A stretch of 64,000 nt of DNA from Chitinophaga fulva (GCF_012927205.1 NZ_JABBGC010000001.1:1984001-2048000), one strand, 5' to 3'. Shown: positions 1-9,586, counted from the first letter of the stretch. Notes: a model not told the origin generated them from the sequence alone. Numbers and translations: made by a program.

Positions 1-657
1 CGTACCACCGACATGGTGATTGACACCTGGTACAAGCTGGATAACTATCACCATGACAATGGCCAGGGGCTTGATTATTACAGTGTAGGCCTCACGCTGG
101 GCGCTGGCGATATCGCACCATATGGTAAGGATACCATCTATTTCCCGAAGAACTACCGTCAATGGAAGCGGCTGGACAACGGTCCGCTCCGCACCACTTT
201 TGCACTCACCTACGATACCTGGCAGGCAGGCAGTATACCCGTTTCCGTTACCAAGACCATCTCCCTGGATGCTGGTTCACAGCTGAACAAAATGCAGGTG
301 CAATACACCTTTAAAGGTGATCAGCTGCCGGTGGTGACAGGCATCGTAAAACGGAAAGAGCCTGGCGCTGTGTTGCTGGACGAGAAAAACGGCGTGATGG
401 GATATTGGGAGCCACAGCATGGTGAAGATGGTACCCTCGGCGTAGGATGTGTTTTCCCTGCTTCCGTGCCCGGCATGAAAACAGATAACGTACATTTACT
501 TAGTCCGGGTATAGCCCATAACCAGCAGCCGTATGTGTATTATTTCGGCGCCACCTGGAACAAAGGAGGACGGATGACGAATGCAGAAGAATGGTTTAAG
601 TATTTGGAAGCATTTTCACAACGCATAAAAGAACCACTTAAAGTAACGATTCAATAA
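1..657 (+). CDS. DUF4861-family protein, C-terminal part (5' end outside window)
   Basis: The reading frame is open from base 1 to a TAA at 655-657, so the gene starts upstream; the first in-frame ATG (13) is probably internal. The visible ~218 residues look like the C-terminal part of DUF4861 proteins, beta-rich with many aromatic residues. These are secreted proteins often found beside pectin or uronate enzymes. It sits 9 nt before kduD and in line with a GH88 and a DUF2264 gene, which suggests a role in handling oligo-uronides. No catalytic motif can be named. The family call rests on resemblance and context. Confidence 0.6.
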   Translation, partial: RTTDMVIDTWYKLDNYHHDNGQGLDYYSVGLTLGAGDIAPYGKDTIYFPKNYRQWKRLDNGPLRTTFALTYDTWQAGSIPVSVTKTISLDAGSQLNKMQVQYTFKGDQLPVVTGIVKRKEPGAVLLDEKNGVMGYWEPQHGEDGTLGVGCVFPASVPGMKTDNVHLLSPGIAHNQQPYVYYFGATWNKGGRMTNAEEWFKYLEAFSQRIKEPLKVTIQ

Positions 658-666
658 AATTGACAT

Positions 667-1428
667 ATGGACCTGTTTCAATTGAAAGGAAAAACCGCGC
701 TCGTCACCGGTTGTAAGCGTGGTATCGGAAAAGCGATGGCGGTGGCGCTGGCTTCCGCCGGTGCGGATATCATCGGGGTATCCGCCTCCCTGGAGTTGCA
801 GGGCAGCGATGTGGAAAAAGAAGTGACGGCGCTGGGCCGCAGTTTTAAAGCTTACCAGTCTGATTTCTCCAACCGTGAGTCATTGTATGCCTTTATCCGC
901 CAGTTACAGCAGGACGTAAAGGCCGTCGACATCCTCGTCAACAATGCCGGTACTATTCTCCGGAAACCGGCAGCAGAGCATCCTGACGAGTATTGGGACG
1001 AGGTGATCAACATCAACCTGAATGCTCAGTTTATCCTTACCCGTGAAATCGGGAAAGGGATGATTGAAAGAGGCGCCGGAAAGATTATCTTTACTGCCTC
1101 ATTGCTCACCTTCCAGGGAGGGATCAATGTGCCGGGATATGCCGCCAGCAAAGGGGCGGTAGGCTCACTGGTGAAAGCGTTCGCCAATGAATGGGCCGGC
1201 AAGGGAGTGAACGTCAATGCGATCGCTCCGGGCTATATCGCTACCGACAACACGGCTGCCCTGAGGGCGGATGAAAAGCGCAGTACCTCCATACTTGAGA
1301 GGATACCCGCAGGACGTTGGGGCGAACCGGAAGACTTTGCGGGACCCGTTATCTTCCTCGCTTCCAAAGCTGCGGATTATGTACATGGTACTGTACTCAC
1401 AGTAGATGGTGGTTGGATGGGCAGATAA
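667..1428 (+). CDS. kduD: 2-deoxy-D-gluconate 3-dehydrogenase / DKII reductase (SDR family)
   Basis: A 253-residue classical short-chain dehydrogenase. It shows the Rossmann glycine motif TGCKRGIGKAMA near residue 15, NNAG near 92, the catalytic Ser in the IIFTASL stretch, YAASK near 158 (Tyr and Lys), and the C-terminal VDGGWMGR typical of KduD. KduD interconverts 2,5-diketo-3-deoxygluconate and 2-keto-3-deoxygluconate with NAD(H), in the route that uses unsaturated uronates. It lies 9 nt after the DUF4861 gene and 27 nt before a LacI regulator, in a probable operon with a GH88 that would supply its upstream substrate. Confidence 0.87.
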   Translation: MDLFQLKGKTALVTGCKRGIGKAMAVALASAGADIIGVSASLELQGSDVEKEVTALGRSFKAYQSDFSNRESLYAFIRQLQQDVKAVDILVNNAGTILRKPAAEHPDEYWDEVININLNAQFILTREIGKGMIERGAGKIIFTASLLTFQGGINVPGYAASKGAVGSLVKAFANEWAGKGVNVNAIAPGYIATDNTAALRADEKRSTSILERIPAGRWGEPEDFAGPVIFLASKAADYVHGTVLTVDGGWMGR

Positions 1429-1455
1429 TTTATATTTACCGTTAATGGCTAATAC

Positions 1456-2508
1456 ATGAGTAAACGTACAGAAAAAACAATCGTTGATATCGCAGAAGAA
1501 CTGAAATTATCGGTATCTACTGTATCCCGCGCCCTGAACGACAATCCTAACATCAGCGCACGAACGAAAGACAAGGTTAAAAAAATGGCCCGTAAACTGG
1601 GCTACCGTCCTAATGCGCTGGCTGCCGGTTTGCGCAACAATAAAAGCAAAACCATTGGCCTGATCGTTCCGCGTATCTCCATGTTTTTTCCCGCTGCCAT
1701 CAGTACCATTATCCAGAATAAATTACAAGAACACGGCTACAACCTGATCATTTGCCAGTCCAACGACTCCTACGAACAGGAAGTAGCCCTGGTTAATACC
1801 CTGTATTCCGCCCGGGTAGACGGCCTGGTAGTCAGCACTACGCTGTATACCACCGACTTCTCCCATTTTGATGTTTTTAAAGACAACAATATCCCGCTGG
1901 TATTTTTTGACCGCGTGCCCAAAGATTACAATGTGAAGGTGATCAAGGGAGATGATTACCTGGGAGGGTTTACCGCCACCAGTCACCTGATAGAAAGAGG
2001 ATGTAAAGACATTGTGCATATCTCCGGACCGCTGACCTGTAATCTTTACCTGGAGCGGGTAGCGGGGTATAAAAGCGCATTGCAGCAACATAAACTGCCT
2101 TTCCGTAAAACCAGGGTTTTTTACCAGGAACTTACGCGCGACAATGCATGGCAGGCCTGCGAGAAAATTTTCGCACAGAAGCCTTACCCGGATGGTATTT
2201 TCGCGTCTAATGATACTACTGCCATTACGATCATGGAGTACTGCCGCAAGATCAACCTGCGTGTACCGGAAGACCTGAAAATAGTGGGTTATTCCAATGA
2301 TCCGAGAACCGAAATCGTTACACCGCCTATCACCAGCGTGGACCAATACGCCGCCATGATGGGCGAACGGGTGGTAGCGGCGCTGATGGAACTGGTCACC
2401 AGCCGTCAGACCGGTACCCCGCGCTATTCACAGGAGATCATTCCTATTCAGCTGATAGCCAGAGAATCCAGTGCCGGCACCACGAAAGCCGCCACGAAAA
2501 AGAAATAA
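1456..2508 (+). CDS. LacI-family transcriptional regulator
   Basis: A 350-residue LacI/GalR protein. The N-terminal helix-turn-helix (VDIAEELKLSVSTVSRALND, residues 9-28) is followed by the hinge helix with YRPNALA, then a periplasmic-binding-protein-like effector domain. A lysine-rich tail ends the protein. It lies between kduD and GH88, so it probably controls this uronate operon in response to a sugar-acid intermediate. The effector cannot be read from sequence. Length is normal for the family. Confidence 0.9.
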   Translation: MSKRTEKTIVDIAEELKLSVSTVSRALNDNPNISARTKDKVKKMARKLGYRPNALAAGLRNNKSKTIGLIVPRISMFFPAAISTIIQNKLQEHGYNLIICQSNDSYEQEVALVNTLYSARVDGLVVSTTLYTTDFSHFDVFKDNNIPLVFFDRVPKDYNVKVIKGDDYLGGFTATSHLIERGCKDIVHISGPLTCNLYLERVAGYKSALQQHKLPFRKTRVFYQELTRDNAWQACEKIFAQKPYPDGIFASNDTTAITIMEYCRKINLRVPEDLKIVGYSNDPRTEIVTPPITSVDQYAAMMGERVVAALMELVTSRQTGTPRYSQEIIPIQLIARESSAGTTKAATKKK

Positions 2509-2530
2509 GTCAACCTATAACTAACTTATT

Positions 2531-3724
2531 ATGAAAAAGAAGCTGTTCTTTACCCTGCTGCTATTGCCTGCGATGTTTATGCAATCGTATGCACAGTCTG
2601 GTAAAGCCAACCAGGCATTACTCCGCAAGGCCGATGAAACACTGCAATTTGCCGCCAGACAATATAAACTGATGATGAGCCATGTGCCGGACACCGTACT
2701 GCCCCGCAGCACCAATAAAGACGGCAGCCTGATGACTTCCAACGCTGTTTGGTGGACATCCGGATTTTATCCCGGCACTACCTGGTTCCTGTACGAATAC
2801 ACGAAAGACCCGGCTTTTAAAACAGAAGCCCTTAAACGGATGGCGCTTTGCCAAAAAAACGAGTTCAACACCCGCACACATGACCTCGGATTTATGATGT
2901 ACTGCCCCTTTGGCAATGCATTGCGCATTACCGGCGATACAGCGTATAAACGTATCCTGCTCAACAGCGCCCGGTCGCTGTCTACCCGCTTTAATGCTAC
3001 CATAGGCTGTATCAAATCATGGGACCACGGTACCTGGAAATTCCCGGTGATCATCGATAACATGATGAACCTGGAATTGCTGACATGGGCCACCCGCGAA
3101 TCCGGCGATCCCAAGTTTGATAAGATAGCCCGCACGCATGCCAACACAACTATTAAAAATCATTTCCGTCCGGACTACAGCTCCTACCATGTCATAGATT
3201 ATGATCCTGCCACCGGTGCTGTACTACAAAAGAAAACACATCAGGGGCTGGCGGACAGCTCCGCGTGGTCACGTGGTCAGGCCTGGGGCCTGTACGGTTA
3301 TACCATGATGTACCGTGAAACCAAAGACAAAGCTTACCTGGACCAGGCCCGTCATATCGCTGCATACATCCTCAACAATCCGCATATGCCGGCTGACCTG
3401 ATCCCTTACTGGGATTATGATGCACCGGATATTCCGAATGCATTGCGCGATGTTTCCGCCGGCGCCGTAGCTGCTTCCGCCCTGCTGGAGCTGAGCCGCT
3501 ACACCAACAAAGCAGAAGGCAAACGTTACTGGAATGCCGCAGAGAAAATGCTTACCAGTCTTTGCAGCCCGGCATATCTGGCTAAAGAAGGAGAGAACAA
3601 TGATTTTATTTTGATGCATAGCGTAGGTTCCCTGCCTCATAAATCTGAGGTAGATGTGCCGCTTACCTATGCAGACTATTATTTTGTGGAAGCCCTGCTG
3701 CGGTACAAACAGTGGGCTAAATAA
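2531..3724 (+). CDS. Glycoside hydrolase family 88 (unsaturated glucuronyl hydrolase)
   Basis: A 397-residue secreted enzyme with signal peptide MKKKLFFTLLLLPAMFMQSYAQ. The alpha/alpha-barrel signatures of GH88 are present: WWTSGFYPGTTWFLYEYTKD near residue 77, DNMMNLELL near 176 with the expected catalytic Asp, and WSRGQAWGLYGY near 248. GH88 enzymes hydrate the C4-C5 double bond of terminal unsaturated uronates left by polysaccharide lyases, releasing a keto-acid that KduI and KduD process. The gene lies between the LacI regulator and DUF2264. The donor polysaccharide is unknown because no lyase lies in the window. Confidence 0.9.
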   Translation: MKKKLFFTLLLLPAMFMQSYAQSGKANQALLRKADETLQFAARQYKLMMSHVPDTVLPRSTNKDGSLMTSNAVWWTSGFYPGTTWFLYEYTKDPAFKTEALKRMALCQKNEFNTRTHDLGFMMYCPFGNALRITGDTAYKRILLNSARSLSTRFNATIGCIKSWDHGTWKFPVIIDNMMNLELLTWATRESGDPKFDKIARTHANTTIKNHFRPDYSSYHVIDYDPATGAVLQKKTHQGLADSSAWSRGQAWGLYGYTMMYRETKDKAYLDQARHIAAYILNNPHMPADLIPYWDYDAPDIPNALRDVSAGAVAASALLELSRYTNKAEGKRYWNAAEKMLTSLCSPAYLAKEGENNDFILMHSVGSLPHKSEVDVPLTYADYYFVEALLRYKQWAK

Positions 3725-3732
3725 AAGATACC

Positions 3733-4989
3733 TTGGACAGACGTTTTTTTCTCAAAGCTGTGCCGATGGCCGGTATCGCCGGTTCGCTGAAGACAGACAA
3801 AAGCATGTTGGCTGATCTGGCGGCGCCACCGCCGGTGAATGACCGTGCTTATAATCTTGCGTTGCTGTTACGTATATGCCGTCCCGTTATTACCCATCTC
3901 AGTAATGGAAAACTGGTGGCCAATATGCCCACCGAAGTAGCGCCGCACTACAGCAAACCGGTACACAAAGTGACCTACCTGGAAGCTTTTGGCAGAACGC
4001 TGGCCGGACTGGCGCCCTGGCTGGAACTGGGCCCGGACAATACCATGGAAGGCAGCAAACGTATTGAAATGCTGGAGCTCACGCGTAAAGCGATAGCGCA
4101 GGCCGTAGATCCTTCCTCCCCGGACTTTATGAACTTCACCGGGCAGTTTGATGCGCAGCCGCTCGTAGATGGCGCCTTTTTAGCACATGGCCTGATACGC
4201 GCGCCGGAGCAATTGTGGAAACAGTTATCCGACCGCACGCAACAACAGACAGTAGACGCGCTGAAAAGCCTGCGTAGCATCAAAGCCTTTAGCACCAATA
4301 ACTGGGTGCTGTTTGCCGCGATGATCGAAATAGCATTGCTGCAGTTCGGTGGTGGGTGGGACCGTAAGCCGGTGGACTTTGCCATTGAGAAAATCATGGA
4401 ATGGTACAAAGGTGACAGCATGTATGGAGATGGACCTCATTTTCATTACGACTACTACAATTCTTTTGTGATTCAGCCGATGCTGGTGGATGTTCTCAAA
4501 GTACTGGTTGATAAAGGAGAAGGCAGTAAAGAACAATATGAGCTGGCCCTGAAGCGTATGCAGCGCTACGGCGCTATCCTGGAAAGACAGATTTCCCCGG
4601 AGGGAACTTTCCCGGTAGTAGGCCGTTCGATGCCTTATCGCAACAGCGCTTTTCAGGCACTGACGCAGCTGGCCCTTGAAGGAAAGCTGCCAGCGGAGCT
4701 GCAACCGGCACAGGTTCGTTGCGCACTAACGGCGGTGAATAAACGACTTTTTGAAGCACCGGGTACTTTCGATAAAAACGGCTGGTTGCAGATCGGTTTC
4801 TGTGGGCATCAACCTGAAATAGCGGATGTGTATACCTCTACCGGCAGTCTTTATTTGTGCACTACCGGGTTCCTTGATCTGGGATTACCCGCGCATGATC
4901 CTTACTGGAGCGCGCCGGCCGCGGAATGGACCGCGCAGAAAGTATGGAAAGGGAAGTCGGTTGATAAAGATCACGCTATTAGTATTTAG
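3733..4989 (+). CDS. DUF2264 domain protein with twin-arginine signal (TTG start)
   Basis: A 418-residue DUF2264 protein with a helical-barrel pattern rich in Trp and Tyr. The start is TTG at 3733, 8 nt after the GH88 stop. It is preferred over the later ATG at 3766 because the first residues, DRRFFLKAV, form a twin-arginine (RRxFLK) export signal that the later start would remove. DUF2264 genes often travel with GH88/GH105 enzymes in pectin and rhamnogalacturonan loci; the reaction is not established. A strong terminator follows, closing the uronate operon. Confidence 0.8.
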   Translation: MDRRFFLKAVPMAGIAGSLKTDKSMLADLAAPPPVNDRAYNLALLLRICRPVITHLSNGKLVANMPTEVAPHYSKPVHKVTYLEAFGRTLAGLAPWLELGPDNTMEGSKRIEMLELTRKAIAQAVDPSSPDFMNFTGQFDAQPLVDGAFLAHGLIRAPEQLWKQLSDRTQQQTVDALKSLRSIKAFSTNNWVLFAAMIEIALLQFGGGWDRKPVDFAIEKIMEWYKGDSMYGDGPHFHYDYYNSFVIQPMLVDVLKVLVDKGEGSKEQYELALKRMQRYGAILERQISPEGTFPVVGRSMPYRNSAFQALTQLALEGKLPAELQPAQVRCALTAVNKRLFEAPGTFDKNGWLQIGFCGHQPEIADVYTSTGSLYLCTTGFLDLGLPAHDPYWSAPAAEWTAQKVWKGKSVDKDHAISI

Positions 4990-5020
4990 TTTTTTTGATT
5001 TTAGGACCATACATAAAAAG

Positions 5021-5053
5021 ACCGAAGCGATTAATCTTGCTTCGGTTTTTTTT
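5021..5053. terminator. Bidirectional intrinsic terminator
   Basis: ACCGAAGC (5021-5028) pairs with GCTTCGGT (5039-5046) around a 10-nt loop. A T-run follows on the plus strand, and a CTTTTTA run follows on the minus strand. It separates the uronate operon (+) from the converging GNAT/NRPS pair (-). Confidence 0.85.
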
Positions 5054-5081
5054 ATTCGGTTTTATCTTCTATTTAAAATGA

Positions 5082-5597
5082 TCAGGGAAATAATTTGATG
5101 GCGTCTTTTCCATCCGGTGTGAGCCACTTTTCATAGACAAGCCTAACCGGTTCATATTGTTGTGATGCCAGGAACTGCTGCATCCGCAGATTATTGCTGA
5201 GCGTATAACGCACTATTCTCCTGACGCCTTTTTGAATGTAAATGTTTTCCAGCGCATCATTGAGCTGCCGATAGATACCCATGCGGCGGAAAGCCGGCGC
5301 CACATAACCATCGGAGACATAGAGGGTATCGCCGGTATAATCTTCGATGCGGCTTTCGTCGGGCTCTTCTACATAAGCGAAGATGAAGCCTGCCGGTTCG
5401 CCGTCTTTTGTGGCAAGCAGACAGGTGCCGTCATTTTCTTCCTGTGTGGAGATGACATGTTGCATATAGTCTGGCCGGATATCTTCCCAGGCGGCTGTTT
5501 TTGGGAAAAATTCCAGTTCAGATATATGGAGCTCCTTCAGCATGGCTGAAAGGAGCTCGTAATGATCTTTTATGCGTATGGGCGTAATCGTTATCAT
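5082..5597 (-). CDS. GNAT-family N-acetyltransferase
   Basis: A 171-residue single-domain GNAT protein. The acetyl-CoA-binding segment is seen at about residues 95-115: VSDGYVAPAFRRMGIYRQL, matching the V-x-x-x-[RQ]-x-x-G-x-[GA] motif with a relaxed last position. It begins 9 nt after the NRPS stop codon on the same strand, so the two genes are very probably co-transcribed. Because the NRPS appears to make a basic amino-acid polymer, this enzyme could acetylate the free amines of the product or protect the producer. That role is inferred from position only. Confidence 0.8.
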   Translation of the reverse strand: MITITPIRIKDHYELLSAMLKELHISELEFFPKTAAWEDIRPDYMQHVISTQEENDGTCLLATKDGEPAGFIFAYVEEPDESRIEDYTGDTLYVSDGYVAPAFRRMGIYRQLNDALENIYIQKGVRRIVRYTLSNNLRMQQFLASQQYEPVRLVYEKWLTPDGKDAIKLFP

Positions 5598-5606
5598 AGT
5601 ATCGGA

Positions 5607-8600
5607 TTATTCCGGTCTGATAGGGCTGCCGGTCCAGTCGGTGCCGGGTTGCAGCCTTTCTCCTTTCATTACCAGCGACAGTGGCGCGATATTTACATCG
5701 TCCCCGATTTCACTATCATAGAGGATAATGGTACGTGCGCCGATGCTGGCGCGGTCGCCGATTTTGATGGCGCCAATTTTCATGACGCGGTCTTCAAACA
5801 GGTGGGTCTGCGGTCCGCTGTCTTCATTGAGCGCGGAGTCGGTGCCTATTTCCACCATATCAAATTCAGTGATGTCGGTTGTGTTGAGCCATACGCGATA
5901 CCCCGTTTTTACACCCAGCAGGCGCAGTAATACCGGCAGCCATGGTGTTCCCCGGAGGAAATCGAGCAGGAAGGGCACTGACAGCGCTTCGTAGGTGGAG
6001 GTGGTGCCTTCACTGCGCCACACTTTGGAAGTCCACATAGGGTTTTGTATCGCATGGTATTTACCCGTCAGTATCCATTTCATCATCACAGTGAAAAGGA
6101 ATGCCGGCATACCGAGGAAAAAGAGATAGTAGAAAGGAAGTTTGAGTAATATCTGCCACCAGGACTGTTCGGTTACCAGGTCATGCCCGTAGGCGATGAA
6201 AAGGATGCTGCAACAGATGACCATTGTTTCCGGTATGAGGATGCGGACAAATTCCACGAAGCCTCTGGCCATCTTCCGTTGGGGAGATGGGTTGGTGGTC
6301 AGTTCCGGTGGAAAGAAGCGGCTTTCCTGGCGGCGTGGCAGTGCAATGGCGGGAGATCCGAACCAATCGCGCGCTGTGCTGTTGGCCAGCTGTTCTTTCG
6401 TAGGCGGCGTGGACAACACGCCGATCAGCATGTTGGGCGGCAGTACATATCCTTGTGGGATCAGCGCGCTGTTGCCCACAAAGCTGGTATCGTGAATGAT
6501 TGTTTTTTCGAGGATCAGTTGTTGCCCGCGTACGTCAGACTCGCCGAGTGTAACGGCATCAGCGATGAAGGCGCCGTTGCCTATTTCGAGGAGTGGATGG
6601 GTAACGCTGCTGGCGGTAGAAACTTCCGTGTTTTTACCGATGCGGGCGCCCAGTGCGCGGAACAGGCTGGAGATATATACCGTTGCAAAAATAGGATGGA
6701 TGACGATCAGCGTGAGTGACATCAGCTGGTCAGCAAACCATTTGCGTACATAAAACAGGCTGTAGATGGGGTAGGTGCCGGGTTTGATGCCCCATTGCAA
6801 CAGCCGGCTCAGCACAACGGTCTGCGCAGTGAACAGGATAATATAACTCAATGCCAGTGATGGTGTGGTGACCATATAGTTGAAGTTATAATCCGGCGCG
6901 GCGTTGTCGAGCTGATTGAGCGTGATAATAGTGGGCAGTAGTGGCAGCAGGATGGTGAAAGGGAATACCAGCAGGAACAGTGAGAAGATAAGGCTGTACT
7001 TCCGGCGGGTAGCCACGGACACCGGCAGTGGCTGCGGCATTTCGCTCATTTCTTTTTTCACTTTCAGTTGAGCGGGGCTACCATACCATACTTCGCAGGT
7101 GCCTATACGGCTGTTGGCCGGCAGGTAACTGAGGTCCTGCAGTTCGCTCCAGGGTTCCATGACGGTGTCGCCGGCGATGACGGCGCTGCTGCCGATGTAG
7201 GCGTGATCGTCGAGATGTACGGCGCGCAGTTTGAGCCAGCCGTCTTCTACCCAGGCATTGTTGATAACGGCCTGGGAGCTGATACTGACATCGCTGCCGA
7301 TGGTCACCAGGTCTTCCGCGCCGATGGTGACAGCTGCCAGCTGTGCATCAGATGCGATCTTCACGCCGAGTAGCCGCAGGTAGGTGGGGTACAGGGGCGT
7401 GCCGTTGAGGAACTGGGACGGCATGAGGCGTTGCATGGTTTTCACCAGCCACCAACGGAAATAATATTGCCCCCACAACGGATAGTCGCCGGCTTTCATT
7501 TTGCCAATGATCAACCATTTGGCGAGAATGATCAGGGCGGAGAAAACGGGCGGCAACAGGCAGAACATGCACAATGCCGTGATGATGGCGTATCCCAGGT
7601 GGCTGGTTTCCTGTTCTATGTAGTAGTATCCCAGGTAAGGCAGGAATATCTGCATGGCAAACAATCCGAAGATCACCAGCAGGCAAACGCTCTGTGCTGT
7701 CCAGCAGGCAAGGTGGCGCCACCAGGGCACTTCATTAAAGCTGCGTTCTTTTTTCTTACCGCTTTGTGGTTGTGCGTTCCAGGTATCCACGAGGGCCTGG
7801 AGCGGACGGTGTATATAAATATCTTTCAGCGATGCCTGTGGCACATTGGCTTCGCGGCGCAAGCGGGATACGAAAGCGGCGGCCAGCAGGGAGTGCCCAC
7901 CGAGATCGGTGAAGAAATCCTGTTGGAGGGTAATGTTCCTGTCAGGGAACACTTTGGTGAGAATGGCCAGTACCCTGTCTTGCAGCGGTGCATTGGCATC
8001 AATTGCTTCATGGGTAACGGGCAGTGCGAAGGCCGGTGGCAACGGCAGTGCTTTGCGGTTGATTTTTCCGCTGGGGAGGCGTGGCATGTCCTCCAGTTCG
8101 AGGATAGTGCCGGGTACCATATAGGGCGGCAGTACTTTCGCCAGTTCCGCGCGGAAGAAACTTTCATCGAAGGGCTGATCGGCTTCCATCACCACATATC
8201 CCACCAGCTGGTCCTGCTCATTGTTATCCTTTTTTACCGCCACGGCAGCGGAGATAACGCCGATGATCGCATTGAGGCGGTTTTCGATTTCACCCAGTTC
8301 GATACGATAGCCACGCAGTTTTATCTGATCGTCGAGGCGGCCCTGGAAGTCGATGTTGCCATCGGGCAGGATGATGGCCGCATCGCCGGTGCGGTATACC
8401 ATATCACCGGGGACCATGTCCATGGACGCCGGTTTGGGAACGAATTTTTCCCGGGTAAGTTCGGGACGGTCGATGTAGCCGTTACCTACGCCGGGGCCGG
8501 TGATCACCAGTTCACCTCTTTCTCCGAGGGGGAGAATATTGAGTTTATCGTCTACCACGGCCATGTTGTAGTTGGGCAGGGGATGACCGATAGTGATGGC

Positions 8601-9563
8601 GTCGCCGGGTTTGAGGGCGGCGAAGGTGGCGCTGACCGTTGTTTCCGTAGGGCCGTAACTGTTGTAGAAGGTCCTTGGAGGGGCGCCCCACCGGGCCAGT
8701 ACCTGTGGCGTACAGGCTTCACCGCCGGCGTTGATCAGGCGGAGGGTGGGTATATCGTCTTCCATGACGGCCAGCAGGCTGGGTACGGCATGGAGGATGG
8801 TTATTTTTTCGTTGCGCAGCACACTGCCCAGTTCATCGATAGCTTTGGCAGTGGTGGTATCGGCTACCCAGAGGGTGGCGCCGGCAAAGTAGCTGATCCA
8901 TGTCTCTTCGCACCACATGTCAAAAGAGACGGAGAAGCCCTGGTATACCTTGTCATGCGAAGTGATTTTCAGGACGGTCTGTTCCGCTCTTACCAGGTGG
9001 CATATCTGGCGGTGTGATATAGGGATGCCTTTGGGTTTGCCGGTGCTGCCGGAGGTGTATAATACGTAGGCGATATTATCGGGGGAGGGGCCGGCGGTGA
9101 GCGTGAATGTTTCCGTAACGTCCGGTACCGGCGGCACGGAGAGGATGGCCGCGTCCAGGTGCAGCGATTCTTCACTGAAGCAGGCGGCTGCCTTTACTTC
9201 GGTGAGTACGCCTTCCACTCTTTCGGCTGGCATTTCGCGGTCCAGCGGAACATAGGCTGCCCCGGCTTTCACGATGCCCAGGATGGCCGCATGCAGTTCC
9301 AGTCCGCGTGGCCACCATACGCCTACCACGCTGCCGGGGCCTATGCCGCGTGCCTGCAGCATGGCAGCCACCGCATCGCTCCAGTGGTCCATTTCAGCGT
9401 AGGTGAGGGATTGGTGTTGGAAGATCAGAGCAGTATGATGAGCATGCTCTTTAACTGATTGTCTGAAGATATCCGCCAGTGTCTCCTGATGCAACAATTC
9501 CTGAAGCTGGGGTCCTTGTACTATACTATAGCCGTTCATAATTTTGCTTCCCGTAGTATTCAT
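5607..9563 (-). CDS. Pls/PosA-type non-ribosomal peptide synthetase (A-PCP-membrane, three tandem C-terminal domains)
   Basis: About 1,320 residues, the size of epsilon-poly-L-lysine synthetases. Order: adenylation domain (about 35-500; YTSGSTGKPKG, NSYGPTETT, YRTGD), carrier protein with GGHS near residue 560, then transmembrane segments interleaved with three left-handed-helix-like domains, and no condensation or thioesterase domain. This is the layout of Pls/PosA enzymes, which make amino-acid homopolymers. Aligned by eye to GrsA, the specificity residues read D-M-E-H-I-A-S-V-S. Asp235 with Glu239 fits Orn/Lys-type substrates. The frame extends to an ATG at 9581, but that codon overlaps a TAACTTTG promoter element, so ATG 9563 or 9539 is more likely. 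Confidence 0.85.
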   Translation of the reverse strand: MNTTGSKIMNGYSIVQGPQLQELLHQETLADIFRQSVKEHAHHTALIFQHQSLTYAEMDHWSDAVAAMLQARGIGPGSVVGVWWPRGLELHAAILGIVKAGAAYVPLDREMPAERVEGVLTEVKAAACFSEESLHLDAAILSVPPVPDVTETFTLTAGPSPDNIAYVLYTSGSTGKPKGIPISHRQICHLVRAEQTVLKITSHDKVYQGFSVSFDMWCEETWISYFAGATLWVADTTTAKAIDELGSVLRNEKITILHAVPSLLAVMEDDIPTLRLINAGGEACTPQVLARWGAPPRTFYNSYGPTETTVSATFAALKPGDAITIGHPLPNYNMAVVDDKLNILPLGERGELVITGPGVGNGYIDRPELTREKFVPKPASMDMVPGDMVYRTGDAAIILPDGNIDFQGRLDDQIKLRGYRIELGEIENRLNAIIGVISAAVAVKKDNNEQDQLVGYVVMEADQPFDESFFRAELAKVLPPYMVPGTILELEDMPRLPSGKINRKALPLPPAFALPVTHEAIDANAPLQDRVLAILTKVFPDRNITLQQDFFTDLGGHSLLAAAFVSRLRREANVPQASLKDIYIHRPLQALVDTWNAQPQSGKKKERSFNEVPWWRHLACWTAQSVCLLVIFGLFAMQIFLPYLGYYYIEQETSHLGYAIITALCMFCLLPPVFSALIILAKWLIIGKMKAGDYPLWGQYYFRWWLVKTMQRLMPSQFLNGTPLYPTYLRLLGVKIASDAQLAAVTIGAEDLVTIGSDVSISSQAVINNAWVEDGWLKLRAVHLDDHAYIGSSAVIAGDTVMEPWSELQDLSYLPANSRIGTCEVWYGSPAQLKVKKEMSEMPQPLPVSVATRRKYSLIFSLFLLVFPFTILLPLLPTIITLNQLDNAAPDYNFNYMVTTPSLALSYIILFTAQTVVLSRLLQWGIKPGTYPIYSLFYVRKWFADQLMSLTLIVIHPIFATVYISSLFRALGARIGKNTEVSTASSVTHPLLEIGNGAFIADAVTLGESDVRGQQLILEKTIIHDTSFVGNSALIPQGYVLPPNMLIGVLSTPPTKEQLANSTARDWFGSPAIALPRRQESRFFPPELTTNPSPQRKMARGFVEFVRILIPETMVICCSILFIAYGHDLVTEQSWWQILLKLPFYYLFFLGMPAFLFTVMMKWILTGKYHAIQNPMWTSKVWRSEGTTSTYEALSVPFLLDFLRGTPWLPVLLRLLGVKTGYRVWLNTTDITEFDMVEIGTDSALNEDSGPQTHLFEDRVMKIGAIKIGDRASIGARTIILYDSEIGDDVNIAPLSLVMKGERLQPGTDWTGSPIRPE

Positions 9564-9578
9564 TGGTCTTGGTATTAA

Positions 9579-9586
9579 CAAAGTTA
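9579..9586 (-). promoter_or_regulatory. Putative -7 element of the NRPS promoter
   Basis: Read on the minus strand this is TAACTTTG, an exact match to the Bacteroidota -7 consensus TAnnTTTG, lying 16 nt before ATG 9563. No clear TTTG -33 element is seen at the expected distance, so the call rests on the -7 element alone. Confidence 0.4.

Noticed and set aside
7431..9017. Long open frame (528 codons) opposite the NRPS adenylation domain
   Set aside because: It is the shadow of a high-GC coding region; composition is not protein-like and the NRPS domains on the other strand are unmistakable.
9539..9581. ATG at 9581 as the NRPS start
   Set aside because: It lies inside an exact TAACTTTG promoter element; ATG 9563 or 9539 fits better.
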